This document shows, piece by piece, positions 16,370 to 26,093 of a DNA stretch of 64,000 bases; positions within the stretch are counted from its first letter, which is position 1; the number at the start of each line of letters is the position of its first letter. Where the stretch lies: NCBI RefSeq assembly GCF_037975215.1, contig NZ_CP150239.1, positions 1,154,001 through 1,218,000 of the forward strand. The letters run 5' to 3'. The notes under the pieces were generated by a model. The model was not told the origin of the DNA. It did no database searches and saw only the letters and a list, made by a program, of their open reading frames with translations. A program made the position numbers and the translations under genes. Origin of the DNA: Solibacillus sp. FSL R5-0449 (GTDB lineage: Bacteria > Bacillota > Bacilli > Bacillales_A > Planococcaceae).

Positions 16370-17548
16370 ATGCAACCGTTTAAGAAAGTACATGTAATTG
16401 TAATGGATTCTGTTGGTATCGGTGAAGCACCGGATGCCGATAAATTTGGCGATGCTGGCTCAAATACATTAGGACATATCGCAGAAAAAATGAATGGCTT
16501 AAATATGCCGAATATGGAGAAGTTAGGTTTATCGAATATTCGTGAACTTAAAGGCATTAATAAAACTGAAAACCCTGCTGCATTTTACGGCATGATGCAA
16601 GAAGCATCTGTTGGTAAAGATACAATGACAGGGCACTGGGAGATCATGGGGCTGAATATCGATACTCCGTTTAAAGTATACCCGGACGGCTTTCCTGCAG
16701 AACTGATTTCCAAGTTGGAGGAAGCAACTGGCCGCAAAGTTCTTTGTAATTTACCTTACAGTGGAACCGCTGTCATTGACGATTATGGTCCGGAACATAT
16801 GGAAACAGGTGCCATTATTGTGTATACATCGGCAGACCCGGTTATGCAGATTGCAGCACATGAAGAAGTAATTCCAGTAGAAGAACTTTATAAAATTTGT
16901 GAAATTGCACGTGAATTGACATTGGATGCAGAATTTTTAGTAGGCCGTGTTATTGCCCGTCCGTTCGTTGGCGAACCAGGTAATTTTACACGTACATCAA
17001 ACCGTCATGACTATGCATTGACACCATTTGGACGCACGACAATGGCTGAAATGAAGGATTCGAATCTTGATGTCATTGCGATCGGCAAAATTTCGGACAT
17101 CTTTAATGGTGACGGGGTAACAGAAGCGATTCGTACAAAAAACAACACAGATGGCATGGACAAAATGGCGGAAGTTGTTCGTCGTGATTTCCATGGTATC
17201 AGCTTCCTGAACTTAGTGGACTTTGATGCGAACTTTGGACACCGACGTGATCCGATTGGTTATGGTCAGGCATTGGAAGAATTCGACCGACGTTTACCGG
17301 AAGTTATGGAAGCGTTATCAGAAGATGATCTGCTCATAATTACGGCAGACCACGGGAACGATCCGACATTCCCTGGTACAGACCATACACGTGAATATGT
17401 ACCGTTGATTGTCTACTCACCACGCTTTACTGCAGGATCAGAACTGCAGTTACGTGAGACATTTGCGGATATTGCAGCAACAATTGCAGATAATTTTAAT
17501 ATTGCAGCACCGCAATTTGGCAAAAGCTTTTTATCAGAGCTGAAATAA
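16370..17548 (+). CDS. deoB: Phosphopentomutase
   Basis: A 392-residue DeoB (Drm) that interconverts (deoxy)ribose 1- and 5-phosphate in nucleoside salvage. Alkaline-phosphatase-superfamily metal motifs are visible: [20 protein letters not shown] at the N-terminus, the phospho-acceptor Thr in [12 protein letters not shown], and [20 protein letters not shown] at the C-terminus. It lies 14 bp ahead of pdp, forming a salvage operon in which Pdp makes the pentose 1-phosphate that DeoB consumes. Confidence 0.97.
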   Translation: MQPFKKVHVIVMDSVGIGEAPDADKFGDAGSNTLGHIAEKMNGLNMPNMEKLGLSNIRELKGINKTENPAAFYGMMQEASVGKDTMTGHWEIMGLNIDTPFKVYPDGFPAELISKLEEATGRKVLCNLPYSGTAVIDDYGPEHMETGAIIVYTSADPVMQIAAHEEVIPVEELYKICEIARELTLDAEFLVGRVIARPFVGEPGNFTRTSNRHDYALTPFGRTTMAEMKDSNLDVIAIGKISDIFNGDGVTEAIRTKNNTDGMDKMAEVVRRDFHGISFLNLVDFDANFGHRRDPIGYGQALEEFDRRLPEVMEALSEDDLLIITADHGNDPTFPGTDHTREYVPLIVYSPRFTAGSELQLRETFADIAATIADNFNIAAPQFGKSFLSELK

Positions 17549-17562
17549 GGGGGATTTTCCAT

Positions 17563-18867
17563 ATGAGAATGGTAGACATTATTGAAAAAAAACGTAACGG
17601 CGAAGAATTGACAACAGCTGAAATTCGTTTCTTTGTAGAAGGATATACAGATGGTACGATTCCTGATTATCAGGCAAGTGCATTATGTATGGCCATTTAC
17701 TTTCAGGATATGACAGATCGCGAACGCGCGGATTTAACAATGGCAATGGTTGAGTCAGGTGATCAGATTGATCTATCTGCAATTGCCGGTATTAAAGTAG
17801 ACAAGCACTCAACTGGCGGAGTTGGCGATACAACGACATTGCCATTAGCTGCAATGGTAGCTGCTGTCGGTGTTCCGGTAGCAAAAATGAGTGGCCGTGG
17901 TTTAGGTCATACAGGCGGTACGATTGACAAGCTTGAAGCGATTGAAGGATTCCATGTTGAATTAACAAGTGAAGAGTTTTCAAAACAAGTTAATGAAATC
18001 GGTATGGCGGTTATCGGTCAATCAGGTAACTTAACACCGGCGGATAAAAAGCTGTATGCGCTGCGTGATGTTACGGGAACGGTTTCAAGCATTCCGCTGA
18101 TTGCCGGTTCAATTATGTCGAAGAAAATCGCTGCAGGTGCAGATGCAATTGTTCTTGATGTTAAAACAGGTGACGGCGCATTTATGAAAACCGTTGAAGA
18201 TTCAGTTAAACTGGCTGAAGCTATGGTGAAAATCGGTAATAATGTCGGCCGCAAAACAATGGCGATCATTTCGGATATGAGTCAGCCTTTAGGCTATGCA
18301 ATCGGGAACGCTCTTGAAGTCCAGGAAGCGATCGATACATTAAAAGGTAAAGGGCCAGCTGACTTAAATGAACTTTGCTATACATTAGGTTCTCAAATGG
18401 TTGTTGTTGGCGGAAAAGCAGAAACAATCGAAGAAGCTCGAAAAATGCTGGAGGAAGTTGTAGCTAACGGTGCAGCATTGGAAGTACTGAAAAAATTCAT
18501 CGCCGCACAAGGCGGAGATGCTTCAGTAGTGGACGATCCATCCCGTTTACCTCAGGCAAAATTCAAATTCGATGTACCGGCAAAAGAAGCTGGCTATGTT
18601 TCAAAAATCGAAGCGGATGATATTGGAACGGCTGCAATGCTTCTTGGCGCTGGCCGTGCAACAAAGGAATCTGAAATTGATTTAGCGGTTGGGCTTGTCC
18701 TTCATAAAAAGGTGGGCGATCAAGTCGAAAAAGGCGAATCGCTTATGACAATCCATGCCAATACAGAAAATGTCGACGCAGTATTGGAAAAAATTTATGC
18801 ACATGTATACATTTCTGCAGAAAAAGTCGAAGCACCAAAATTAATCGAAGCAATTATTACACAATAA
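17563..18867 (+). CDS. pdp: Pyrimidine-nucleoside phosphorylase
   Basis: A 434-residue pyrimidine-nucleoside phosphorylase of the DeoA/Pdp family, which cleaves uridine or thymidine with phosphate. It has the N-terminal helical domain ([17 protein letters not shown]), the phosphate-binding signature [18 protein letters not shown] and [12 protein letters not shown], and the C-terminal barrel-sandwich domain ([18 protein letters not shown] type). B. subtilis has the purine phosphorylase pupG next to drm; here the pyrimidine enzyme takes that place. A terminator follows. Confidence 0.95.
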   Translation: MRMVDIIEKKRNGEELTTAEIRFFVEGYTDGTIPDYQASALCMAIYFQDMTDRERADLTMAMVESGDQIDLSAIAGIKVDKHSTGGVGDTTTLPLAAMVAAVGVPVAKMSGRGLGHTGGTIDKLEAIEGFHVELTSEEFSKQVNEIGMAVIGQSGNLTPADKKLYALRDVTGTVSSIPLIAGSIMSKKIAAGADAIVLDVKTGDGAFMKTVEDSVKLAEAMVKIGNNVGRKTMAIISDMSQPLGYAIGNALEVQEAIDTLKGKGPADLNELCYTLGSQMVVVGGKAETIEEARKMLEEVVANGAALEVLKKFIAAQGGDASVVDDPSRLPQAKFKFDVPAKEAGYVSKIEADDIGTAAMLLGAGRATKESEIDLAVGLVLHKKVGDQVEKGESLMTIHANTENVDAVLEKIYAHVYISAEKVEAPKLIEAIITQ

Positions 18868-18879
18868 CAAAAAAATAAG

Positions 18880-18918
18880 AATCTTTCGCAGTCCGAATGG
18901 ATTGCGGAAGATTTTTTT
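18880..18918 (+). terminator. Terminator of deoB-pdp
   Basis: AATCTTTCGCAGTCC pairs imperfectly with GGATTGCGGAAGATT, followed by seven T. Confidence 0.85.
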
Positions 18919-19019
18919 GTGCTTTAAATATTTTACAAATATGATAAAATTAGAAGTATATTGCTGCTTTAAGTAATAAAAATTCTGTTTTATGAATATT
19001 TATAAGAAGAAGGGATACT

Positions 19020-20792
19020 ATGAAAGTTAAGTGGTCTGGAAGGTTTGAAGGTTATTCGTTTGCCCATTTCAAAAAGGATTTGTTATCTGGGACGATTGTC
19101 GGGATTATTGCTGTACCGTTAGCGATGAGTTTTGCCATTGCTTCCGGTGTCAAACCGGAATACGGGATTTACACAGCGATTATTGCAGGAATATTAATCT
19201 CCTTACTGGGGGGGTCGAAGTTCCAAATCGGCGGTCCGACAGGTGCATTTGTTCCGATTTTACTTGGGGTTGTGCTCGTATACGGGTATGAAAACTTGCT
19301 CATTGCAGGATTAATGGCGGGAATTATGCTGTTGCTGATGGGAATTTTCAGGCTGGGATCACTGATCAAATTTATCCCGAGGCCGGTAACTGTCGGCTTT
19401 ACTGCAGGGATTGCCGTTATTATTTTTACCGGACAAATCGGAAATTTTTTAGGGTTAACCAATATGGAGCAGCATGAGAAGTTTCATATGAATGTTCTTG
19501 AAATTACTTCCAATATCGGAACCGTTAATTTTTATAGTTTACTCGTTGCCGTGATTAGTTTCGCGTTAATCCTAATCGCACCGAAAGTTTTACCGAAAGT
19601 GCCGGGTGCGCTGATCGGAATTATAGTTTCTTCCGTTGTGACGGTACTTTTTTTACAGGGCCATGTTGCAACTATCGGCTCCACATATGGTGCAATACCG
19701 AATACAATGCCGGAATTCCATATTCCTGAAATTACATTAGAGCGTGTTTTCATGCTAATCGGACCGGCATTTGTCATTGCAATGCTAGGCGGGATTGAAT
19801 CATTGTTATCGGCAGTTGTAGCAGATGGTATGACAAACAGCAAGCATAACAGTAACCGGGAACTGATCGGGCAAGGGGTCGCCAATATTGTGACACCGTT
19901 TTTTGGAGGAATACCTGCAACAGGGGCGATTGCACGAACGGCTACAAATATTAAATCCGGTGCTGTTTCACCACTATCAGGGGTAATCCATGGGTTCTTC
20001 GTTTTATTCACACTCTTATTACTCGCACCATTCGCGGTACATATCCCACTTGCAAGTTTAGCTCCTGTACTCATGATGGTCGCATGGAATATGAGCGAAC
20101 GCCATCATTTTCTGCACATACTCAAATTGAAATCCGGGGATTCGCTTGTTCTATGCATTACATTTTTATTGACCGTATTTATGAGCTTAACGGTTGCCGT
20201 GATGGTCGGACTCATTTTAGCGGTAATCCTATTTGCAAAAAGTATGAGCGATAGCCTGACTGTTTCCAAAGTACTGCCGAATTTGGAAAAAGGGAACGGT
20301 AAGTTGCAGTCCCAAATTGTATCGGATTTTCATGATTGTCCACAAATCAGTATTTATACGATCGAAGGTCCTCTATTTTTTGGCGCTGCCGAAAAGTTTG
20401 AACAGACTTTGCTGAATACGATACAGGAACGACCGAAAGTATTCATCCTGCGCATGCGGAAAGTGCCGTATATCGATTCGACAGGGGAAGAATATTTCCG
20501 CAATATCCTTCAAACGATTAAGTCATATGGCGGAAAAGTTTTTGTAACGAATGTTCAGCCGGGATTGGAACAAATGCTTAGACGAAGCGGGTTGTATGAT
20601 TTGATGGAGGGGGAGCATTTTTATAATACGACAAGTGACGCGATTTCAGCGGCATGCCAGTATATCGAGTTAAGTAAATGTGTCGGCTGCACCCACTATG
20701 CGTTTAAAGAATGCCGATTGCTGTCTATTGGCATTCCACTATCAGAGCAGGAAGTGCAGGCACAAAACAAATTATCCGAAGCAACAATATAA
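19020..20792 (+). CDS. SulP (SLC26-like) anion transporter with STAS domain
   Basis: A 590-residue transporter. About 12-14 membrane segments span residues 20-415, with the SulP signatures GIIAVPLAMSFAIASGV and QIGGPTGAF, followed by a cytoplasmic STAS domain (about 440-550; VPYIDSTGEEYFRNIL). The family moves sulfate, bicarbonate or dicarboxylates, and the substrate cannot be read from sequence. A short cysteine-bearing tail (KCVGCTHYAFKEC) follows the STAS domain and is not part of the basic fold. The gene is monocistronic between two terminators. Confidence 0.9.
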   Translation: MKVKWSGRFEGYSFAHFKKDLLSGTIVGIIAVPLAMSFAIASGVKPEYGIYTAIIAGILISLLGGSKFQIGGPTGAFVPILLGVVLVYGYENLLIAGLMAGIMLLLMGIFRLGSLIKFIPRPVTVGFTAGIAVIIFTGQIGNFLGLTNMEQHEKFHMNVLEITSNIGTVNFYSLLVAVISFALILIAPKVLPKVPGALIGIIVSSVVTVLFLQGHVATIGSTYGAIPNTMPEFHIPEITLERVFMLIGPAFVIAMLGGIESLLSAVVADGMTNSKHNSNRELIGQGVANIVTPFFGGIPATGAIARTATNIKSGAVSPLSGVIHGFFVLFTLLLLAPFAVHIPLASLAPVLMMVAWNMSERHHFLHILKLKSGDSLVLCITFLLTVFMSLTVAVMVGLILAVILFAKSMSDSLTVSKVLPNLEKGNGKLQSQIVSDFHDCPQISIYTIEGPLFFGAAEKFEQTLLNTIQERPKVFILRMRKVPYIDSTGEEYFRNILQTIKSYGGKVFVTNVQPGLEQMLRRSGLYDLMEGEHFYNTTSDAISAACQYIELSKCVGCTHYAFKECRLLSIGIPLSEQEVQAQNKLSEATI

Positions 20793-20826
20793 CATGTATA
20801 AATTATAGAAAAAGAACAAAGAATAA

Positions 20827-20872
20827 GAGACTGAATGGAAAAGTAATACTTTCTGTTCGGTCTCTTTTTTCA
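20827..20872 (+). terminator. Terminator of the SulP gene
   Basis: GAGACTGAA pairs with TTCGGTCTC around an inner AAAGTA/TACTTT stem, followed by six T. Confidence 0.85.
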
Positions 20873-21023
20873 TTTTAGCAATGATTAAAAATAGACCCAG
20901 CTACCTATACTGATTTTAGTTGTCGCAGGAGCACTACTTTTAACGAATGAACACTAGTTTTGTCAGCCAGATAGGATTATTTCTGAACTTGCCGAATTTG
21001 CATGCAAGAAGGAGGCGATGTAG

Positions 21024-21386
21024 GTGAACTTTAATTTAACGATGTATCCAAATGATGTATTGATTGTCCAACTATTTGGCGAACTGGATCATCATGAGAC
21101 AGAAAAAGTGAGAACACATATATCGAAAGCTATTTTACAAGGAAATGTAAAACTACTCGTTTGGAATTTAGAGCATTTGCATTTTATGGACAGTTCCGGA
21201 ATTGGGTTAGTGCTTGGCAGAATGCGAGAACTCCGAGCTGTCGATGGACAAACAATTTTGTTAAATCCATCAAAAACGATGCAGAAAATATTCCAGTATT
21301 CCGGTTTAGGAAATCTCATACAATTTGCATCTGAACAGCAAGTTATTTCACACAGCGAGGGGGATTGTCAATGGATAACGAAATGA
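21024..21386 (+). CDS. spoIIAA: Anti-sigma F factor antagonist
   Basis: A 120-residue STAS-domain protein with a GTG start behind AAGGAGG. The phosphorylation site is the Ser in FMDSSGIGLVLGRMRE. SpoIIAA-P is dephosphorylated by SpoIIE and then displaces SpoIIAB from sigma-F in the forespore. It overlaps spoIIAB by 16 bp. The order AA-AB-sigF is the canonical spoIIA operon. Confidence 0.96.
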   Translation: MNFNLTMYPNDVLIVQLFGELDHHETEKVRTHISKAILQGNVKLLVWNLEHLHFMDSSGIGLVLGRMRELRAVDGQTILLNPSKTMQKIFQYSGLGNLIQFASEQQVISHSEGDCQWITK

Positions 21387-21811
21387 CGCTAACTTTTTTG
21401 GCGCGCAGTGAAAATGAAGGGTTGGCTCGTATTGCCGTTACAAGCTTTATGGCGCAACTCGATCCGACAATTGAAGAGCTATCGGAATGTAAAACAATCG
21501 TATCGGAAGCTGTATCGAATGCCATTATCCATGGTTATGCCGATAATCCGCATGGCATTATTACGGTTTATGCGGTTCGTTACGGCTCGGAAGTAAGTGT
21601 GACGATTAAAGATGAAGGTTGCGGAATTGAAGATATTGAACAGGCACGTGAGCCATTATTCACAACGAAACCGGAGCTTGAACGTTCCGGAATGGGCTTT
21701 ACAATCATGGAAAGTTTTTCGGATTTCCTGCAAGTGGAATCCGTACTAGGAAAAGGCACAGTCGTAACATTCACAAAACAAATTTTGCCAATAGGGACAC
21801 TCGTGACATAA
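21371..21811 (+). CDS. spoIIAB: Anti-sigma F factor, serine kinase
   Basis: A 146-residue GHKL-type ATPase that binds and inhibits sigma-F and phosphorylates SpoIIAA. The ATG at 21371, behind GAGGGGG, gives the same length as the B. subtilis protein. The N box is IVSEAVSNAIIHGY, the G1 box is IKDEGCGIEDIEQA and the G2 region is SGMGFTIMESFSD. Confidence 0.96.
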   Translation: MDNEMTLTFLARSENEGLARIAVTSFMAQLDPTIEELSECKTIVSEAVSNAIIHGYADNPHGIITVYAVRYGSEVSVTIKDEGCGIEDIEQAREPLFTTKPELERSGMGFTIMESFSDFLQVESVLGKGTVVTFTKQILPIGTLVT

Positions 21812-21823
21812 CGAAATAAGGGG

Positions 21824-22591
21824 ATGGGGAACATCGAGCAGTCATCTGAAACGTTATTAACGCAAGCTTATATGCGTGAACTAATCGCAAAATCACAACA
21901 AGGCGATCAAGTTGCGAGAAAAACGATGATTGAAGGAAATACTAGACTTGTTTGGTCTATCGTTCAACGCTTTGCATCTAGGGGTGTTGAACTGGAAGAT
22001 TTGTTTCAAATTGGCTGTATTGGCTTAATGAAATCTGTTGATAAATTCGACTTGTCCTATGATGTAAAATTTTCCACATATGCAGTGCCGATGATTATTG
22101 GGGAGATTCAACGTTTTTTAAGAGATGACGGTATGGTAAAGGTAAGTCGTTCTATCCGGGAATTGAATTACAAAATTCGTCATGCGACTGATGATTATTT
22201 GAAAACGAATGAAAAACCACCGTCTGTTGCACAGCTTGCTGAAATACTCCAAGTTTCACAAGAAGATATTTTACTCGCAACGGACGCGATGCGTGATCCG
22301 GCAAGTTTGCATGATCAGCTTTTTGAAAATGATGGAGATTCCATTACATTAATGGATCAGATGCGCGATGATAAATCTGAGCTTGCATTTGACTATGTTC
22401 CATTGAAAGACATGTTGAAAAGACTTGGGAAACGGGAACAATCGATCATATATTTCCGCTATTATCTGGACTTAACCCAAACGGAAATTGCCGACAGACT
22501 CGGTATTTCACAAGTACAAGTATCACGATTGGAAAAGAAAATACTAGCCCAATTGAAATCATGGATGGATCAGTCTACATTAAGCAGATAG
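21824..22591 (+). CDS. sigF: Forespore sigma factor SigF
   Basis: A 255-residue sigma-70 family factor, the same length as B. subtilis SigF. Region 2 shows EDLFQIGCIGLMKSVDKFDL and FSTYAVPMIIGEIQRFLRDD; region 4 shows LTQTEIADRLGISQVQVSRL. It directs the first forespore-specific transcription programme. It starts 12 bp after spoIIAB; the ribosome binding site (AAGGGG) is unusually close to the ATG. Confidence 0.97.
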   Translation: MGNIEQSSETLLTQAYMRELIAKSQQGDQVARKTMIEGNTRLVWSIVQRFASRGVELEDLFQIGCIGLMKSVDKFDLSYDVKFSTYAVPMIIGEIQRFLRDDGMVKVSRSIRELNYKIRHATDDYLKTNEKPPSVAQLAEILQVSQEDILLATDAMRDPASLHDQLFENDGDSITLMDQMRDDKSELAFDYVPLKDMLKRLGKREQSIIYFRYYLDLTQTEIADRLGISQVQVSRLEKKILAQLKSWMDQSTLSR

Positions 22592-22651
22592 GTTAAGTGA
22601 CCGCAATTACTCCATGGTGTTTTAGACTAAATATGAATAAGCGGTGAAAAA

Positions 22652-24097
22652 ATGACAAATCAGCTTTTTACATCACTGAAAATTGCAGAAGGCTTCTTAA
22701 ATTCAAAATTTGAACCAGAGAAAAACTTTGATTTATGTATTAAAGAAATTACAATAAAAAACTTACCGACTTTAACGGTATATGTTAGTGGTCTCATCAA
22801 TGGAGACAGTTTAACGGAAATATTGTCTGATTTACAGAGGGACAATGAGGAAGAAGAAATACTGGATGAAGAGGATTACTTTCACGCCCACTTCAACTTC
22901 TTCGGGGTCGATCTACCGAAATCGATAGATGAATTTATGATTGGAGTATTAAGTGGGCGAGTAGGGTTTATTACGAAAAGCGGTTACTGCTATTTGACGG
23001 AGTTCCGTAATTATCCGGGACGTAATCCGGAAGAACCGGATAATGAAAAAGTTATCCGTGGCTCGAGAGATGGTTTTGCCGAAAATATTATTTTGAATAC
23101 TGCGTTGGTTCGTCGCAGGATTCGAAGTGAAAAGCTGCGATTCCATATGCACCACGTAACGACCTATGGCCAGACAGATATCGTACTTTCGTATTTGGAT
23201 GATCTGGTAAACGAACGTCATTTAGAATGGATCCGTGAACGGCTTCAGCAAATTGATCATGATGGATTAACGATGAGTGACAAATCGTTGGAGGAATGGC
23301 TGTTTAAGCAAAAATATCATCCTTTGCCGTTTGTCCGTTATACGGAGCGGCCTGATATTGTAGCCGCCCATATTTTAGAGGGGCATATTGCGATAATGGT
23401 TGATACATCGCCTTCTGTCATGCTTGTCCCTGTTACCATGTTCCATTTGCTGCAGCATGCGGAAGAATATCGGCAGGCGCCGCTGGTCGGGACAATGATG
23501 CGGTTCCTTCGTTTTGGAGCGGTTACTTTAAGTTTTCTTTTACTTCCTTTCTGGTATTTACTCGTAACACATCCGGAATTGCTCCCCGATAAGTTAGCAT
23601 TTATCGGGATAAATGAGAAAGGCGAAATCCCCATATTCCTGCAAATAATGATTGCGGATATCGGGATTGAATATTTGCGGATTGCGGCAATTCATACACC
23701 GACACCATTATCGACCGCAATGGGATTGATCGCCGGTATCATCATCGGGCAAATTGCAATCGATGTTGGACTATTTTCAAGTGAAATTGTCCTCTATACT
23801 GCGATTACCGCAATTTTTACATTTGCGATTCCAAACTACGAATTGAGTATTTCGGTGAAGGTATTCCGTTTGGTTCTATTAGGTGCAACAGCGCTATTTG
23901 GAGTTAACGGATTCTTTATTGGAGCGTTCCTGATTTTCACTTATCTATGTTCATTAAAACCGATGAATGTGCCGTATTTATGGCCGCTTGTGCCGTTTTT
24001 CCCGAAGGCGTTCGCTCGTGTTGTGATTCGAACACCAATGTCGGAAGATTCGCCAAGACCATTTATCGTGAACGCAAAAAAGAGAAAACGTGTATAA
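22652..24097 (+). CDS. spoVAF: Stage V sporulation protein AF
   Basis: A 481-residue membrane protein of the GerA/SpoVAF group. A soluble N-terminal domain (about 1-280) is followed by five to six membrane helices (RFLRFGAVTLSFLLLPFW and later) and a basic tail (NAKKRKRV). In B. subtilis spoVAF closes the spoVAA-F operon between sigF and lysA. Here spoVAF alone lies 60 bp after sigF, so the dipicolinate-channel genes spoVAA-E have moved or are missing from this locus. Close spacing suggests readthrough from the spoIIA operon. Confidence 0.92.
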   Translation: MTNQLFTSLKIAEGFLNSKFEPEKNFDLCIKEITIKNLPTLTVYVSGLINGDSLTEILSDLQRDNEEEEILDEEDYFHAHFNFFGVDLPKSIDEFMIGVLSGRVGFITKSGYCYLTEFRNYPGRNPEEPDNEKVIRGSRDGFAENIILNTALVRRRIRSEKLRFHMHHVTTYGQTDIVLSYLDDLVNERHLEWIRERLQQIDHDGLTMSDKSLEEWLFKQKYHPLPFVRYTERPDIVAAHILEGHIAIMVDTSPSVMLVPVTMFHLLQHAEEYRQAPLVGTMMRFLRFGAVTLSFLLLPFWYLLVTHPELLPDKLAFIGINEKGEIPIFLQIMIADIGIEYLRIAAIHTPTPLSTAMGLIAGIIIGQIAIDVGLFSSEIVLYTAITAIFTFAIPNYELSISVKVFRLVLLGATALFGVNGFFIGAFLIFTYLCSLKPMNVPYLWPLVPFFPKAFARVVIRTPMSEDSPRPFIVNAKKRKRV

Positions 24098-24114
24098 TCA
24101 TGAATTGCATCACT

Positions 24115-24144
24115 TTGACACCTATGTTAAAGTTCTCATATAAT
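24115..24144 (+). promoter_or_regulatory. Sigma-A-type promoter of lysA
   Basis: TTGACA at 24115-24120 and TATAAT at 24139-24144, 18 bp apart, 56 bp before the lysA start. Both hexamers match the consensus exactly. Confidence 0.8.
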
Positions 24145-24199
24145 ATTTTGTGATTTTTGAGAATATTAACGAGGATTAGCTAAGTCAGGGGAGAATACG

Positions 24200-25519
24200 A
24201 TGCATTTATATGGAACACAGCAAATTAATGAACTCGGTCATTTAACAATCGGCGGGGTAGATACAATTGAATTGGCAAACCAATACGGGACACCGTTATT
24301 CGTTTATGATACTGCGTTAATTCGTAAACGTTCACGCGGCTTTATCGATACTTTTGAACAATTAGGTGTAAAAGCGCAAGTTGCCTATGCATCCAAAGCA
24401 TTCGCCTGTGTTGCGGCATATCAGTTAGCTGCGCAGGAAAACCTGTCGCTGGATGTTGTGTCAGGCGGAGAGCTTTTTACAGCGATTAAAGCTGGATTCC
24501 CGGCAGACCGCATTCATTTCCATGGCAATAATAAATCGGTTGCCGAACTTGAATTGGCGTTTGAAACAGGAATCGGTTGTATTGTAGTCGATAACTTTTA
24601 CGAGATTTCGTTAATTAAAGAAATCGCACAGCAGAAAAATAAGCAAATGAAAATTTTATTACGTGTGACACCAGGTGTTGAAGCACATACACATGATTTT
24701 ATTACAACAGGTCAAGCGGATTCCAAATTCGGCTTTGACTTAAATAATGGACAAGCTGATGAGGCATTTAAACAAGTAGTAAATGATGAACATATCGAAC
24801 TATTAGGTTTACATTGCCACATCGGCTCTCAAATTTTTGAAACAGAAGGCTTTAGTTTGGCAGCGGGTAAAGTAATGCAAAAAATGGGTGCATGGAAAGA
24901 ACAGCACGGTTTTGTTGCACAAGTACTGAATCTGGGCGGTGGGTTCGGAATCCGTTATACAGAAGAGGATAAACCTTTGGAGCCTCATGAGTATGTTGCG
25001 GATATGATTCGCACAGTGCAGGATGAAAGTAAAAAACTTAATTTAGCGATGCCTGAAATTTGGATTGAGCCAGGCCGTTCTTTAGTTGGGGATGCAGGTA
25101 CATCACTGTACACGATCGGTTCTCAGAAAACTGTACCAAATGTACGTGAATATATTGCGGTCGATGGCGGGATGAGCGATAATATACGTCCGGCACTTTA
25201 TGACGCGAAATATGAAGCGATTATTGCCAATAAAGCAAATGATCCAAAAACAAATACATACACTGTTGCAGGTAAGCTATGTGAATCAGGAGATAAGTTA
25301 ATTATTGATGCGTCATTACAAAATGCACATACCGGTGATATTTTAGCGATGTTCTGTACAGGGGCATACGGTTATTCAATGGCATCAAACTATAACCGTG
25401 TTCCAAGACCGGCAGTAGTATTCGTTGAAAATGGAGAGCACCAATTAGCGATAAAACGAGAAAGCTATGAAGATTTAGTGGTAAATGATCTGCCATTAAC
25501 ATTGACAAAGGGTGAATAA
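24200..25519 (+). CDS. lysA: Diaminopimelate decarboxylase
   Basis: A 439-residue PLP enzyme of fold type III that converts meso-diaminopimelate to lysine. The PLP lysine is in QVAYASKAFACVAA, and other landmarks are LGLHCHIGSQIFE, LNLGGGFGIRY, EPGRSLVGDAG and the C-terminal CESGD and GAYGYSMASNYN. Length is typical. A near-perfect promoter precedes it. The location after spoVAF matches B. subtilis. Confidence 0.97.
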   Translation: MHLYGTQQINELGHLTIGGVDTIELANQYGTPLFVYDTALIRKRSRGFIDTFEQLGVKAQVAYASKAFACVAAYQLAAQENLSLDVVSGGELFTAIKAGFPADRIHFHGNNKSVAELELAFETGIGCIVVDNFYEISLIKEIAQQKNKQMKILLRVTPGVEAHTHDFITTGQADSKFGFDLNNGQADEAFKQVVNDEHIELLGLHCHIGSQIFETEGFSLAAGKVMQKMGAWKEQHGFVAQVLNLGGGFGIRYTEEDKPLEPHEYVADMIRTVQDESKKLNLAMPEIWIEPGRSLVGDAGTSLYTIGSQKTVPNVREYIAVDGGMSDNIRPALYDAKYEAIIANKANDPKTNTYTVAGKLCESGDKLIIDASLQNAHTGDILAMFCTGAYGYSMASNYNRVPRPAVVFVENGEHQLAIKRESYEDLVVNDLPLTLTKGE

Positions 25520-25522
25520 TCG

Positions 25523-25636
25523 TTGAAATTATCAAAGCAAGCTAAATGGGGTTTTGGTCTATTAATTGGAATTGTGATTTGGTCGCTCTTGTTCATTTAC
25601 ATTATTAGTCCGCTAATTTACAAATTTTCAAACTGA
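25523..25636 (+). CDS. 37-residue single-pass membrane protein downstream of lysA
   Basis: A small ORF with a TTG start, 8 nt after GGGTGA and 3 nt past the lysA stop. It encodes MKLSKQAKWGFGLLIGIVIW, then a hydrophobic stretch and the polar end LIYKFSN. It has a basic N-terminus, one membrane helix at about residues 10-32 and a short tail. Spacing to lysA suggests translational coupling. The family was not recognised; a coding role is supported by its composition and ribosome binding site only. Confidence 0.6.
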   Translation: MKLSKQAKWGFGLLIGIVIWSLLFIYIISPLIYKFSN

Positions 25637-25713
25637 ACGTTGGAAAATTGTGTTATTGCATTTCGGTCGATCTTTTGATAGGATGTGCAATGTTAGAATT
25701 GAGGGAATGTAAA

Positions 25714-26073
25714 ATGTTAGTTCGATATAAAAAAACACTTGAAAAAATTGCAATGGGATTAATTTCGTTAATGCCACAAGAAAAAGACATTAAACGTTTA
25801 ATGGAAACCATTCAACAATATGAGCAAAAAGAAAATTGGACACTTTTCCTATGGAAAAACGGGGAAGAATATGTTGGGGCGATCGGGATTGCAGAAGAAG
25901 ATGATGCTGTAGTCGTTCAGCATATTACAGTCATCCCGTCGTATCGCGGTGAAGGTGTCGCATTAGAAATGTTACAGGAGCTGCAGAATATGGGATATGA
26001 ACATATTCAAGCGAATGAAGTTACAAATGCATTTGTCCAAAAATGTATACCTATATTAAAAGAAGTCGACTAA
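25714..26073 (+). CDS. ribT: RibT-like GNAT acetyltransferase
   Basis: A 119-residue GNAT-fold protein. The ATG at 25714 follows GAGGGAA and begins MLVRYKKTLEKIAMGLISLM, which matches RibT of B. subtilis closely; an upstream in-frame ATG is rejected. The acetyl-CoA-binding region is ITVIPSYRGEGVALEMLQEL. RibT lies at the end of the rib operon in B. subtilis but its substrate is unknown. Here it stands alone between lysA and scpA, with no other rib gene adjacent. Confidence 0.88.
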   Translation: MLVRYKKTLEKIAMGLISLMPQEKDIKRLMETIQQYEQKENWTLFLWKNGEEYVGAIGIAEEDDAVVVQHITVIPSYRGEGVALEMLQELQNMGYEHIQANEVTNAFVQKCIPILKEVD

Positions 26074-26093
26074 TTTACTGTCGACTTCTTTTT
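26063..26093. terminator. Terminator at the ribT end, overlapping the convergent DUF309 gene
   Basis: AAGTCGAC pairs with GTCGACTT and is followed by TTCTTTTTTT on the plus strand. It covers the last codons of both converging genes. Confidence 0.8.

Noticed and set aside
20927-20948. Sigma-H promoter for the spoIIA operon (AGGA ... GAAT)
   Set aside because: Only 14 bp separate AGGA and GAAT, about 3 bp less than the known sigma-H arrangement. A sigma-H promoter is expected here but this match is too weak to call.
24145-24199. Lysine riboswitch upstream of lysA
   Set aside because: Only about 50 bp separate the promoter and the start codon, too short for an L box.
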